From positions 1 to 64,000 of the forward strand of contig JBDWKL010000042.1 in NCBI GenBank assembly GCA_039973685.1: a DNA stretch of 64,000 nucleotides. The letters run 5' to 3'. Shown here piece by piece: positions 29,501-38,184 of this stretch. The notes under the pieces are model-generated. The model was not told the DNA's origin. It made no database searches and saw only the letters and a program-made list of their open reading frames with translations. The position numbers and the translations under genes were made by a program. This DNA is from Hyphomicrobiales bacterium (GTDB lineage: Bacteria > Pseudomonadota > Alphaproteobacteria > Rhizobiales > JACESI01). How positions within the stretch are numbered: the first letter of the stretch is position 1; each line of letters begins with the position of its first letter.

Positions 29501-30031
29501 ATGAGACGAGCTGAGATCGTTACCGCTGTTTTGTTGGGTATCCTCTCCATCTATTTAATGTGGAAGAGTGGGGAACCACCATCGTGGAACCCTGATGTGA
29601 AACGCTTTGCCAATGTTGGCTTCATCGAAGGTGAGGGGCCTGGCAGCGGATTTTGGCCGTTTTGGCTCTCCTTCGTCATGCTGATTTGTTCAGGATGGGT
29701 TGGCTATAATTGGTACAAGAAAACCTCACCGCCTTCACAATCTGAAGAGCCGTTTTTAGATAACTACGGCAAGAAAATGGTGATCATGGTTGGCGGCGGC
29801 CTGCTGGGTTTTATGGCGCTGATCCATGTGCTCGGCTTCTACGGCGCGATACCGGTTTTCATGATGTATTACATGATCGTGCTCGGTCGGCATACTTGGC
29901 TTAAGTGCCTAATCATCTCTGTTTCAGTGCCTGTTGTGAGCTTCTTCTTTTTCGATGTTGCTATGCGGATCGTGCTGCCCAAGGGGTATCTCGAACCGCT
30001 TTTCATCCCTCTTTATGATATTTTTCTCTAG
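29501..30031 (+). CDS. Tripartite tricarboxylate transporter small membrane subunit (TctB)
   Basis: Integral membrane protein of 176 residues with four predicted membrane segments. Typical features are the N-terminal helix AVLLGILSIYLMW, the motif GPGSGFWPFWLSFVMLI, and two C-terminal helices. GGGAGGAT lies just before ATG 29501. It is the small subunit between TctC and TctA. Confidence 0.88.
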   Translation: MRRAEIVTAVLLGILSIYLMWKSGEPPSWNPDVKRFANVGFIEGEGPGSGFWPFWLSFVMLICSGWVGYNWYKKTSPPSQSEEPFLDNYGKKMVIMVGGGLLGFMALIHVLGFYGAIPVFMMYYMIVLGRHTWLKCLIISVSVPVVSFFFFDVAMRIVLPKGYLEPLFIPLYDIFL

Positions 30032-30045
30032 TCGCGAGCCCACCC

Positions 30046-31581
30046 ATGGAAGTTATTGGATCCCTCATAGATGGAATTTTGATCGCACTTGAGCCTGTTA
30101 ATCTCGGCTTGGCCATTATCGGTGTGATTGTTGGATTGTTTGTTGGTGCTATGCCGGGCCTTGGCTCTGTAAATGGTGTCGCGATTTTATTGCCATTCAC
30201 CTTTGTTATTCAAAGCTGGACGGGAACGGCGACATCGCCGATGATTTTTCTTGCTGCCATCTATTATGGCGCCATGTATGGGGGGGCGATTTCCTCGATA
30301 ACGCTTGGCATTCCGGGCGCGTCAACAGCGGTTGCAACCACCTTTGATGGGCGACCAATGGCACTTAAAGGGCAGGCGGATAAAGCGCTGGTGACGGCGG
30401 CGATCGCCTCCTTTGTTGGCGGCACGGTTTCAAACGTTCTCTTCACCGCCTTCGCCCCGCCGCTTGCAGCTGTCGCGCTGAAATTCGGTAATCCTGAAAT
30501 TTTCGCACTTATGCTTTTGGCGTTCGCAACATTTGTTGGGCTTGGTGGTGATGATATTCCAAAGACCATCATCTCAATCTGTTTTGGTCTGGTGATGGCA
30601 ACCGTCGGCTTTGATATTATCTCAGGCGAACCGCGCTTGATCTTCTTTGACATCACTGGCTTCACCCACGGCATTCGCTTCCTTGTTCTTGCCATCGGCG
30701 TTTACGGGATTGGTGAAATGATATGGACGATCAACTCGTCTCGAGACAAGAATACCATGTCTGAGGTGACGATCAATTTTGACCGTATCATTACGGCGAT
30801 CAAAGAATTCCGTTATGCGTGGCGTGGGACAGCTATTGGCTCTGCGCTCGGATTTTTCGTTGGTATTCTGCCAGCAGCTGGCGCAACACCGGGGGCCTTG
30901 ATGTCTTACGGCGTTGCCAAGATGACATCGTCAAAGCCTGAGGAATACGGCAAAGGTTCGATTGATGGTGTGGCCGCACCAGAATCGGCGAATAATTCCG
31001 CTTCAACGGGTGCTATGTTGCCGATGATGACACTCGGCATTCCAGGTTCTCCAACCACGGCTGTGTTGTTGGCGGGTATGGTGATCTGGGGGTTGCAACC
31101 CGGCCCATTGTTGTTCCGTGATCAACCAGAGTTCGTCTGGCCGTTGATTGGTTCGTTTTATATTTCTAACTTCGTGGCTGTGATCATCAATCTGGCGTTC
31201 ATCCCGATATTCCTCTGGATGTTGCGGATGCCGTTTACAATCTTAGCGCCGCTCATTTTCGTTTTGTCATTGGTCGGTACCTATGCGGCTTATCAAAACC
31301 TGTTTGATGTGTGGCTGATGTTGATATTTGGCCTTGGTGCATTCTTCCTGCGATTGTTGGATTACCCACTTGCACCAGCCGTTTTGGCGATTGTGCTTGG
31401 GCCAATTGCGGAGCCGACCTTGCGGCAATCTTTGTTGCTATCAGATGGCGAGTTTTCAATCTTCTTCACCCGTCCAATTGCGGGGCCGATTACAGTGATT
31501 GCGATCATTCTGATCTTCTTGCCGCTTATCAAAAAAATCAGAGATGGTTTTCGCAAGAAGCCACCGCAGGCAACGAGTTAA
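30046..31581 (+). CDS. Tripartite tricarboxylate transporter large membrane subunit (TctA)
   Basis: Permease of 511 residues with about 11-12 membrane segments. TctA signatures are VGAMPGLGSVNGVAILLPFT, YYGAMYGGAISSITLGIPG, and the matching second-half motif VGILPAAGATPGALMSYG and APESANNSASTGAMLPMMTLGIPG. The ATG is 15 bases after the tctB stop. Substrate is not shown by sequence; the linked oxalate genes suggest oxalate or another small dicarboxylate. Confidence 0.93.
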   Translation: MEVIGSLIDGILIALEPVNLGLAIIGVIVGLFVGAMPGLGSVNGVAILLPFTFVIQSWTGTATSPMIFLAAIYYGAMYGGAISSITLGIPGASTAVATTFDGRPMALKGQADKALVTAAIASFVGGTVSNVLFTAFAPPLAAVALKFGNPEIFALMLLAFATFVGLGGDDIPKTIISICFGLVMATVGFDIISGEPRLIFFDITGFTHGIRFLVLAIGVYGIGEMIWTINSSRDKNTMSEVTINFDRIITAIKEFRYAWRGTAIGSALGFFVGILPAAGATPGALMSYGVAKMTSSKPEEYGKGSIDGVAAPESANNSASTGAMLPMMTLGIPGSPTTAVLLAGMVIWGLQPGPLLFRDQPEFVWPLIGSFYISNFVAVIINLAFIPIFLWMLRMPFTILAPLIFVLSLVGTYAAYQNLFDVWLMLIFGLGAFFLRLLDYPLAPAVLAIVLGPIAEPTLRQSLLLSDGEFSIFFTRPIAGPITVIAIILIFLPLIKKIRDGFRKKPPQATS

Positions 31582-31597
31582 GAAATAGGGGGGTGCT

Positions 31598-33343
31598 GTG
31601 GATAATGATGCCCCCTTTGGTCCGTGGAACCCTGGGCTTCAGTCTGAAATACCAACCAGACTAATGCCGCTGGTGACATTGTATCGGCCTGAAAATGGCG
31701 AGGTCTCCTATGAGCAAGCTGTTGAGCTGCGTGACACCTTCGGCTTGCCCTTAGAGCTGCTTGCGACTTTTACGCCAGAACGGCTGATTATTCATCGGCT
31801 GCTGGTTCGCATAACGGCGGATTTCACACTTAAAGATGGGCCAGCTTACGAAGACCTCGGCATTAGCTTGCGTGGCATGGTGGAGCGATTATTTGCAGAG
31901 CATGTAAAACCGAAGCTTGGCGATTTTACGGCCCAATATAAGCAAGTCAGAAGCGATGCTGCTCGAATTATCGACGTCGAATTAGCTGGGAAATTTGGTC
32001 ATCCAGCACCTAGTGAAGTTGAAAAGAAGCCCCGTGGGCTTTTCAAATTCTTCGCCCCAAAAGACAAACAACCGCCGCGTGTGAGCGAAGAAGAGCGCCA
32101 ACTTAATGCATTGAATGATTGGCAAAACATACAGACGACCGAAGCCGATGCGCTGAAAAAGGCGTGTCTTGCAGCGCTGCATCGTGTTGTCGGTTCCCAT
32201 ATCGGTCAACGTGGTCGCATCGTTGCGGAACATGATTTGATCCGCGATGTCTGCGTTCGTTTGGTGCTCAATCAATACGGCGCGAACGAGATCAATCACA
32301 CGCTCGACCCGTTGATTGATGAGGCAGCAAGGCGCGAACAATATCGTGTGTTGCCGAACCAGAAAGAGCCAGTGATATTCAACGTTAAAGGCGCGTCCGC
32401 TTCTGGCAAAAGCACGATACGCGGAGAACAACGGCGCATGGCGGAGCGGCTTGGTGTGCCGTGGGAGGACTTCGCGCTCATCAGCCCCGATTATTGGCGC
32501 AAGTATCTGCTGGAGTATGAGAGCCTTGGTGATGATTATAAATATGGCGCGATGCTAACAGGCCGCGAATTGGAAATCATCGACCGCAAGCTTGATCACT
32601 ATATGAGCGAAAAAGCGAGCAAGCGCGGCATCTCCCATTTGCTGATTGATCGGTTCCGCTTTGATAGTTTTTCAACCAACCCCGTTGATGAAGCAAGCAG
32701 TCGATTACTCACGAGGTTTGGTCATACGATCTACCTGTTCTTCATGGTGACACCGCCAGATGCTCTTGTGGAACGCGCATGGGGACGGGGGCTTACAACA
32801 GGGCGTTATAAGGCGGTTGATGATCTGCTCTATCACAATATCGAGGCCTATACGGGCATGCCGAACCTGTTCTTTTCTTGGGTCCAATCAAAAGCAAAAG
32901 CGGTGCATTTTGAGTTCTTGGATAACTCGGTCAAGAAAGGAACGAAGCCAAAAACCGTGGCGCTTGGCTGGAATGATGAGATGATTGTCTATGACATTGA
33001 GGCCTTGCTGCAAATTGCTCGGTTTCAAGACATCAACATTGAAGCTGGTTCGCCAGATGAGATATTTGAAGACCAAAAGAGCGCCAATGATGCTGCCTTT
33101 TTGGAAAGCTGTGTCGAGCGATTATCGAAGGTGCGCTTTATCGAGCCGAAATCTGGTGAGTGCTATGCCTACACCCATGAGGGCGCGATTTGTCTTGCGA
33201 AGGGTGACAAGCATGCAAAGCAGAAACAAGCCATCAAAACGGCGCTCAAGGAGAGTGCGCTTAAGGTGATGGACGGTGAGGGCGACGCTCAAACCTTTGA
33301 CCCAGACAAAGAACGCTTGTGCTCTGTTGGGGCATGGGGCTAG
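31598..33343 (+). CDS. P-loop ATPase/kinase-like protein of unknown function
   Basis: Protein of 581 residues that I do not recognise. The N-terminal 240 residues are helical and charged without known motifs. A Walker A motif GASASGKST lies near residue 268, followed by an SPDYWRKYLLEYESLG segment and a region with LLIDRFRFDSF that resembles the Walker B and substrate loops of zeta-toxin or other small kinases. The C-terminus is Lys-rich. The GTG start has an AGGGGGG ribosome binding site and is 17 bases after tctA, so it is likely co-transcribed. A role in phosphorylating a small molecule or sugar is possible but unsupported. Confidence 0.6.
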   Translation: MDNDAPFGPWNPGLQSEIPTRLMPLVTLYRPENGEVSYEQAVELRDTFGLPLELLATFTPERLIIHRLLVRITADFTLKDGPAYEDLGISLRGMVERLFAEHVKPKLGDFTAQYKQVRSDAARIIDVELAGKFGHPAPSEVEKKPRGLFKFFAPKDKQPPRVSEEERQLNALNDWQNIQTTEADALKKACLAALHRVVGSHIGQRGRIVAEHDLIRDVCVRLVLNQYGANEINHTLDPLIDEAARREQYRVLPNQKEPVIFNVKGASASGKSTIRGEQRRMAERLGVPWEDFALISPDYWRKYLLEYESLGDDYKYGAMLTGRELEIIDRKLDHYMSEKASKRGISHLLIDRFRFDSFSTNPVDEASSRLLTRFGHTIYLFFMVTPPDALVERAWGRGLTTGRYKAVDDLLYHNIEAYTGMPNLFFSWVQSKAKAVHFEFLDNSVKKGTKPKTVALGWNDEMIVYDIEALLQIARFQDINIEAGSPDEIFEDQKSANDAAFLESCVERLSKVRFIEPKSGECYAYTHEGAICLAKGDKHAKQKQAIKTALKESALKVMDGEGDAQTFDPDKERLCSVGAWG

Positions 33344-33374
33344 TAGGTGTTGAATGGTTTGCGAAGGGTAAGAA

Positions 33375-34019
33375 ATGAAGCTGCAGGTTTTGATAACGGG
33401 GTTCTCGAAATTTCCTGGTGCGCCAGTAAACCCGACCGAGAGCTTGATTGAATGGCTTAAGGCGCAAGACCTATCGCGGTTTAACGCGGACTTTCATTTT
33501 CACCTGTTTAAGACGAGCTATGCCCAAGTGGATCGTGACTTGGCGGAGCTTTCAAAACAACTCAATCCAGACGTGGTGCTGCACTTCGGGCTAGACCAAA
33601 ACGCCACGGGTTTTAAGCTGGAGGCCACGGGCAAAAACGCGCTGCATACGGATAAGCCAGATGTGGATGGCCATTGTCCAGCGGCGTGTATTTCTGCAGA
33701 TGGGGCGAGCGAAATTCCGTCGACGTTTCCCACTCGATTGATTGGCGAGACGCTAAAGACCAAAGGCCTCAACGCACAACACTCCCATGATGCGGGCGGG
33801 TATTTGTGCAACTACCTGCTTTACCAAACGCTCAGCACCGACCACTGGCAAACCCCGCCGCGCTTTGCTGGCTTCATCCACGTACCGCACCTTGAGGATG
33901 ACCGCGCCGTGGTTGAGGGCGTGAAGGGGGCAGAGAGCTTGTGCTTTATGGAGCGGGAGAGCTTGCGGGATGGGTGCTTGGTGATTGTTGATGTGTGTTT
34001 GGAAGGGCTGGCGCGCTGA
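33375..34019 (+). CDS. Pyroglutamyl-peptidase I family (C15) protein
   Basis: Cysteine peptidase-fold protein of 214 residues. The C15 motifs are recognisable but divergent: GFSKFPGAPVNPTES (family GF-x-PFG...NPS), FKLEATGKNALHTD around the catalytic Glu, DAGGYLCNYLLYQTL with the catalytic Cys, and GFIHVPHL with the catalytic His. All three catalytic residues are present. The family removes N-terminal pyroglutamate from peptides; the divergence leaves the substrate open. GAAGGG lies upstream of the ATG. Confidence 0.82.
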   Translation: MKLQVLITGFSKFPGAPVNPTESLIEWLKAQDLSRFNADFHFHLFKTSYAQVDRDLAELSKQLNPDVVLHFGLDQNATGFKLEATGKNALHTDKPDVDGHCPAACISADGASEIPSTFPTRLIGETLKTKGLNAQHSHDAGGYLCNYLLYQTLSTDHWQTPPRFAGFIHVPHLEDDRAVVEGVKGAESLCFMERESLRDGCLVIVDVCLEGLAR

Positions 34020-34089
34020 ATATCTTATTGTTTGTACCGCCCAAACGCACATCAGCGTAGCTGCGAGGTTTATCGTTCAATGCTATTTG

Positions 34090-34776
34090 TTATCCACATT
34101 GATCTAGCTGATCTTCTTTGAGCATATCGAGCAACACTTTTTTACGGTGAATAACGGGAAGGTAGCCTCGATTTTTATAGTACCACCATATCTCAAGCCG
34201 ATCCGACCAACTCTGTTCGCCATGTAAATCTTCATAGAGTGAATCGGGACCATAAACGCCTTCAATGTCACCATGGTCGAGCGCGACCTTCTCCAAAATA
34301 TCGAAGATTTTTAAGCAATTCTCTGCATCATATCCAGCTTGAATACAAAGACGTAGCGCATAAAGGTCAGCTTCGGCTTCATCATCACATCCGTTCACTA
34401 AACGATTGAGGTTGATTTTTAACATTCCAACAAGCGAGTCAATAAACTCAGGAGCCTGTTCTGAAATCCACCCGTTATCGTAATCAAGGTGGCCAAGTTT
34501 TAGATGAGCAAATTCATGACTGATTATGAAAGCTAATACTGCATCATCGGCACAGAGTTCTAATAATCTATGCGAAACGTAAATTTGCTGTTCAATTGTC
34601 ACGAAAGCGGTGTGGATCGGCGCTCTAAGAATATGTACTGGAGTGTCTGACAGCTCGGGTTTGATCTTCGTGAGGGTTTTCACCACGCGATCTACGTTTT
34701 CCTTCGCCCAAGTGTCATGAATTACTTCAAATGATCCGGTAATAGTATTGTGTATTTCTTCATTGTTATTTTCCAT
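34090..34776 (-). CDS. M48-like zinc metallopeptidase, cytoplasmic
   Basis: Protein of 228 residues with an M48-type zinc site: HEFAH at residues 87-91 and the downstream ligand motif DDEAEADLYA (E133-x-x-A-D). There is no signal peptide or membrane helix, so it is a minimal soluble M48 domain. AGGAG precedes the ATG. It is a single gene on the minus strand next to an AT-rich spacer (34777-34969) and its codon use looks more AT-rich than its neighbours, so it may have been acquired. Substrate unknown. Confidence 0.75.
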   Translation of the reverse strand: MENNNEEIHNTITGSFEVIHDTWAKENVDRVVKTLTKIKPELSDTPVHILRAPIHTAFVTIEQQIYVSHRLLELCADDAVLAFIISHEFAHLKLGHLDYDNGWISEQAPEFIDSLVGMLKINLNRLVNGCDDEAEADLYALRLCIQAGYDAENCLKIFDILEKVALDHGDIEGVYGPDSLYEDLHGEQSWSDRLEIWWYYKNRGYLPVIHRKKVLLDMLKEDQLDQCG

Positions 34777-34969
34777 AATATCTCCTAATTATTACGTGGT
34801 TATTTTTCTTTGTGGTTTCAAATGTATTGTAATGCATTTGATTTTTATTATTAATTTATTCTGTTTGTATTTTTAATTCGTAAATTTAGAAGATTCGTAG
34901 CTTCAATGCTCGCAGGCCATTTGATTGTGCTCCTTTTCTGTGTGCTTATGCCATCATTAAAAATGGGAA

Positions 34970-35431
34970 ATGAGAAAACACATCATGGCACCTAAAAATC
35001 TATCGGCGGCGTTGTTGGTTCTCCGGCTCGGTGGGGCGTTTTTTTTGTTTGCTTGGGCGAGTTTAAAGTTCATTCGGCCTGAGTGGATGGTGAGTGTTTA
35101 TAACAAGACTTACGGCTGGGAATTTGTCACCAATGAGTTTGCTTATGGTGTGGGTGTGGTGCAGTTGATTGTCGCCGTGTGTTTTATCATCGGGTATCAG
35201 CGCACCGCGATTTATGGCTTCGTGGTGGTGATCCATTCAACAGGCGTTGCAGCCGCCATTCCGCGCATGATGAATTATTCGACCTTTCCCCATAACCGCT
35301 ATCTCACCACGGTGACAGCGCTTGCCGCCTTCGTCGCGCTGTTTATGATGCGGGAGAGTGATAAGTACACCGTTGATCATATCCGCAATAAACGCAGTGA
35401 AGTGGCGGGTGGCGGCGATTTTAGCGGCTAA
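34970..35431 (+). CDS. DoxX-like inner membrane protein
   Basis: Protein of 153 residues with four predicted membrane segments and a DoxX-like pattern: LVLRLGGAFFLFAWASLKFI in the first helix, then VVQLIVAVCFIIG. The C-terminus is hydrophilic. Function of such proteins is poorly known (membrane redox stress is suggested for some). The start could be ATG 34970 or ATG 34985 (MAPKNLS); neither has a strong ribosome binding site. Confidence 0.65.
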   Translation: MRKHIMAPKNLSAALLVLRLGGAFFLFAWASLKFIRPEWMVSVYNKTYGWEFVTNEFAYGVGVVQLIVAVCFIIGYQRTAIYGFVVVIHSTGVAAAIPRMMNYSTFPHNRYLTTVTALAAFVALFMMRESDKYTVDHIRNKRSEVAGGGDFSG

Positions 35432-35614
35432 AAGTGGTTACATAACCGTTTGTGGGGACCCAACGTTAAGCAAACAAGCCGACAAATGGTACAAACTGCC
35501 CATTTGCCCTATACATTGGCTGCAATTCACTCTACTAGAGCCTCACAAGATCAAAAAGCGATCGCTTTTAGACCGAAATGGCTGCTGAGCAGCCCATAAA
35601 AGAAAAGAATTCCT

Positions 35615-37627
35615 TTGAAAAAAGTATTGCAAGAAGCACTCGATAACCGCGGGTATGCGGAACTTACACCTGTTCAAAATGCCGTTTTAGACCCAGAATT
35701 AGAAGGCCGCGATATGTTGGTCTCAGCCCAAACGGGTTCGGGTAAAACGGTGGGTTTTGGTTTGGCCATTGCCCCGACCATTCTGGGCGATGACGAAAAA
35801 TTCGGTAAAGCAGGGGCGCCGCTCGCTCTTGTTATTGCCCCAACCCGCGAACTTGCGCTGCAAGTGAAACGCGAATTGGCGTGGCTTTATGAAAAAGCAG
35901 GCGTCGAGATTGCATCATGTGTTGGTGGTATGGATGTGCGCGAAGAACGCCGCACGCTGGGCCGTGGTGCTCACATTGTTGCTGCAACGCCGGGTCGTTT
36001 GCGTGACCATATTCAGCGCAAGGGTATCGACCTTAGCCAGCTACAAGCCGTTGTCCTTGATGAGGCCGACGAGATGCTTGATCTTGGTTTTCGCGAAGAC
36101 TTGGAGTTCATTCTCGGTGAAGCGCCTGAAGAACGCCAAACATTGTTGTTTTCTGCGACTGTTCCAAAATCCATCATTCGTCTGGCGCAAAATTATCAAA
36201 ACCGTGCTGAGCGTGTTGTTGTGCAGTCTAAATCAGACCAGCACGCGGATATTCGCTATGACGTGATGAACACATCGCCGCACGATACAGAAAAAGCCGT
36301 GATCAACACGTTGCTCTATCATGATGCGCCAAACGCAATCGTCTTTGCCAACACACGCGCAATGGTGAACCGTCTTTCCGCCCGCCTTTCTAATCGCGGT
36401 CTAAAGGTTGTGTCATTATCGGGTGAATTGTCACAAGCAGAACGCACCCACGCGCTTCAAGCTATGCGTGATGGTCGCGCTAGAATTTGTGTGGCGACTG
36501 ATGTGGCCGCGCGCGGTATTGATTTGCCGAACCTTGATTTGGTGGTTCACGCTGAGTTGCCAAACAACCACGAAACTTTGTTGCACCGCTCAGGCCGTAC
36601 GGGTCGGGCAGGGCGCAAGGGTGTTAGTGCGCTCATCGTGACGAAGAAGACCTTCAAAAAAGCACAACGCATGCTGCATATGGCGAAACTCCAAGCTGAT
36701 TGGATCCAGCCACCTTCTGCTGATGCGGTGAAGGAAAGAGAATCTGAGCGCCTGTTCAATGATGATACGTGGCAGACGCCTGCCTCTGAATCAGAGCAAG
36801 AGGTTATTAGCAAGTTAGAGACAACCTTCACACCGGCTCAATTGGCGACGGCTTATCTAAGGCTTTATCGGGCGCAACGCTCATCGCCTGAAGAATTATC
36901 AAGCAACAACCCGACACTCGACTTTACACCAGAACCGCGCCAAGAGTTTGGACCAAGTATTTGGTTCTCCATTACAGGTGGCCGCAATAAAGGCGCAGAA
37001 CCACGCCAGATTTTGCCAATGGTTTGTAAATTTGGTGGTCTGAACAGACGCGACATTGGTGCAATCAAACTTGACAATGATTGTTCTTATGTCGAAATCG
37101 CTGAAGCCAAAGTAGAGGCGTTTCTTTCTGATTTAGGTGATAGAATGGAGCTTGAAAAAGGCGCCGCTATCACACAGCTTGCTGGTGCGCCGAGTGTCAG
37201 TGAAAGACCATCAAGACATTCTAAGAAGGATGGCAAGTTCGGTAAGCCAAGACATTCCAAGTCGTCTAAGCCATTCGGTAAAGGTGGCAAAGGTGGCGGG
37301 CGTGGTGATCGCCCAGAGCGTGGTGAGCGCGGTGATCGTCCAGAGCGTGGAGAACGAGGCGATCGGCCATTCCGTGGTGATAAGCCAGCGTCTAAAAGAA
37401 GCAAAGGCAAGCAAGGGCCGAGCGATTTTTCAAATGACAGCGGTAATGCACCTAAACCTCGCGGCGAAGCGCCAAGAGGTCGTGGAGATGGGGGTGGCGG
37501 TGAACATACACTAAGCCGCAAGCCAAAAGGCGCGAAGCCACCTATAGGTAAGAAATCAAGCAAGAAAAATCGCGCTCGCAGCGAAGGCGGCGGCAAGCCG
37601 TTTAAAGCTGGTAAGCCTAGAGATTAA
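35615..37627 (+). CDS. DEAD-box ATP-dependent RNA helicase
   Basis: RNA helicase of about 670 residues. Motifs in order: Q-motif GYAELTPVQ, Walker A AQTGSGKT, PTRELA, TPGR, DEAD, SAT, VATDVAARGIDLP and HRSGRTGRAGR. After residue 430 comes a DbpA-type RNA-binding domain (ILPMVCKFGGLNRRDIG), then a basic Arg/Gly/Lys-rich tail with near-perfect repeats of GDRPERGER. The TTG start lacks a good ribosome binding site. An ATG at 35578 in another frame would give a better N-terminus if one base of the A6 run at 35618-35623 were absent, so the start region is uncertain. Confidence 0.92.
   Translation: MKKVLQEALDNRGYAELTPVQNAVLDPELEGRDMLVSAQTGSGKTVGFGLAIAPTILGDDEKFGKAGAPLALVIAPTRELALQVKRELAWLYEKAGVEIASCVGGMDVREERRTLGRGAHIVAATPGRLRDHIQRKGIDLSQLQAVVLDEADEMLDLGFREDLEFILGEAPEERQTLLFSATVPKSIIRLAQNYQNRAERVVVQSKSDQHADIRYDVMNTSPHDTEKAVINTLLYHDAPNAIVFANTRAMVNRLSARLSNRGLKVVSLSGELSQAERTHALQAMRDGRARICVATDVAARGIDLPNLDLVVHAELPNNHETLLHRSGRTGRAGRKGVSALIVTKKTFKKAQRMLHMAKLQADWIQPPSADAVKERESERLFNDDTWQTPASESEQEVISKLETTFTPAQLATAYLRLYRAQRSSPEELSSNNPTLDFTPEPRQEFGPSIWFSITGGRNKGAEPRQILPMVCKFGGLNRRDIGAIKLDNDCSYVEIAEAKVEAFLSDLGDRMELEKGAAITQLAGAPSVSERPSRHSKKDGKFGKPRHSKSSKPFGKGGKGGGRGDRPERGERGDRPERGERGDRPFRGDKPASKRSKGKQGPSDFSNDSGNAPKPRGEAPRGRGDGGGGEHTLSRKPKGAKPPIGKKSSKKNRARSEGGGKPFKAGKPRD
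37304..37381 (+). repeat. 27-bp tandem repeat in the helicase tail
   Basis: Two near-identical 27-base units (37304-37330 and 37331-37357) and a diverged partial third encode GDRPERGER-type arginine/glycine repeats. They fall in the unstructured C-terminal tail of the helicase. Such repeats can expand or shrink by slippage. Confidence 0.85.
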
Positions 37628-37657
37628 ACGGTACTTTTTTCCGCTTATACAATTACG

Positions 37658-37692
37658 CATTAGCCGATCCTTGGGGTCGGCTAATGTTCTTT
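37658..37692 (+). terminator. Hairpin terminator after the DEAD-box gene
   Basis: CATTAGCCGA (37658-37667) pairs perfectly with TCGGCTAATG (37677-37686), and the stem can extend inwards to a three-base loop. A short T-rich stretch follows. It separates the helicase from the Rieske cluster. Confidence 0.65.
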
Positions 37693-37749
37693 ACATTCAA
37701 ATTTTGATCGTTAGTCTACAAACTGCTTTATACGGTTTGAGATTACGCC

Positions 37750-38184
37750 ATGCCTCCGCATCATTCCATTATTGATGGAACATCTGACCGCCAAGACGGC
37801 TGGGTCTTTATTGCGCATCGTCGCGACCTTGATCGTCCGCGTCCGCTTCTTCCAATTTTAATCGATGAAAAGCCGCTTTTGCTCTTTCGTGATGACGAAG
37901 GTGAGTTGGGCTTAATTGGGCGCAATTGCCCGCATCGCGGTGCTGATCTTTGTTATGGGCGCTTAGAAGATAACGGCATTCGTTGCCCGTTCCACGGCTG
38001 GCATTTTGACCGCACAGGCCAATGTGTCGAACAACCTGCAGAGCCTGAGGGGTCGCACATGTATAAGGCGATTAAAGTGCCGATGTTGCCTTTGTACGAG
38101 GTTGATGGTCAAATCTATGCCTACACGGCAGAAGGTGAACCTTCGGGTCTTCCAAAAATACAATCAGTCGAAGGTGCATCATGA
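37750..38184 (+). CDS. Stand-alone Rieske [2Fe-2S] protein, partner of the next gene
   Basis: Soluble protein of 144 residues made of one Rieske domain. Cluster ligands are Cys60, His62, Cys79 and His82 (CPHRGADL and CPFHGWHFD). It looks like the N-terminal Rieske part of a PobA-type aromatic-ring oxygenase alpha subunit (GWVFIAHRRDL before, VPMLPLYEVDGQIYAY after), cut off before the catalytic domain. Its stop overlaps the start of the next gene (ATGA), whose product has a catalytic domain but no cluster ligands. The two therefore probably form one enzyme with the electron-transfer domain in trans. Confidence 0.85.
   Translation: MPPHHSIIDGTSDRQDGWVFIAHRRDLDRPRPLLPILIDEKPLLLFRDDEGELGLIGRNCPHRGADLCYGRLEDNGIRCPFHGWHFDRTGQCVEQPAEPEGSHMYKAIKVPMLPLYEVDGQIYAYTAEGEPSGLPKIQSVEGAS

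Noticed and set aside
37087-37596. Open frame of 169 codons on the minus strand under the helicase tail
   Set aside because: It is Pro/Arg/Ser-rich because it reads the Arg/Gly repeat tail of the helicase backwards.
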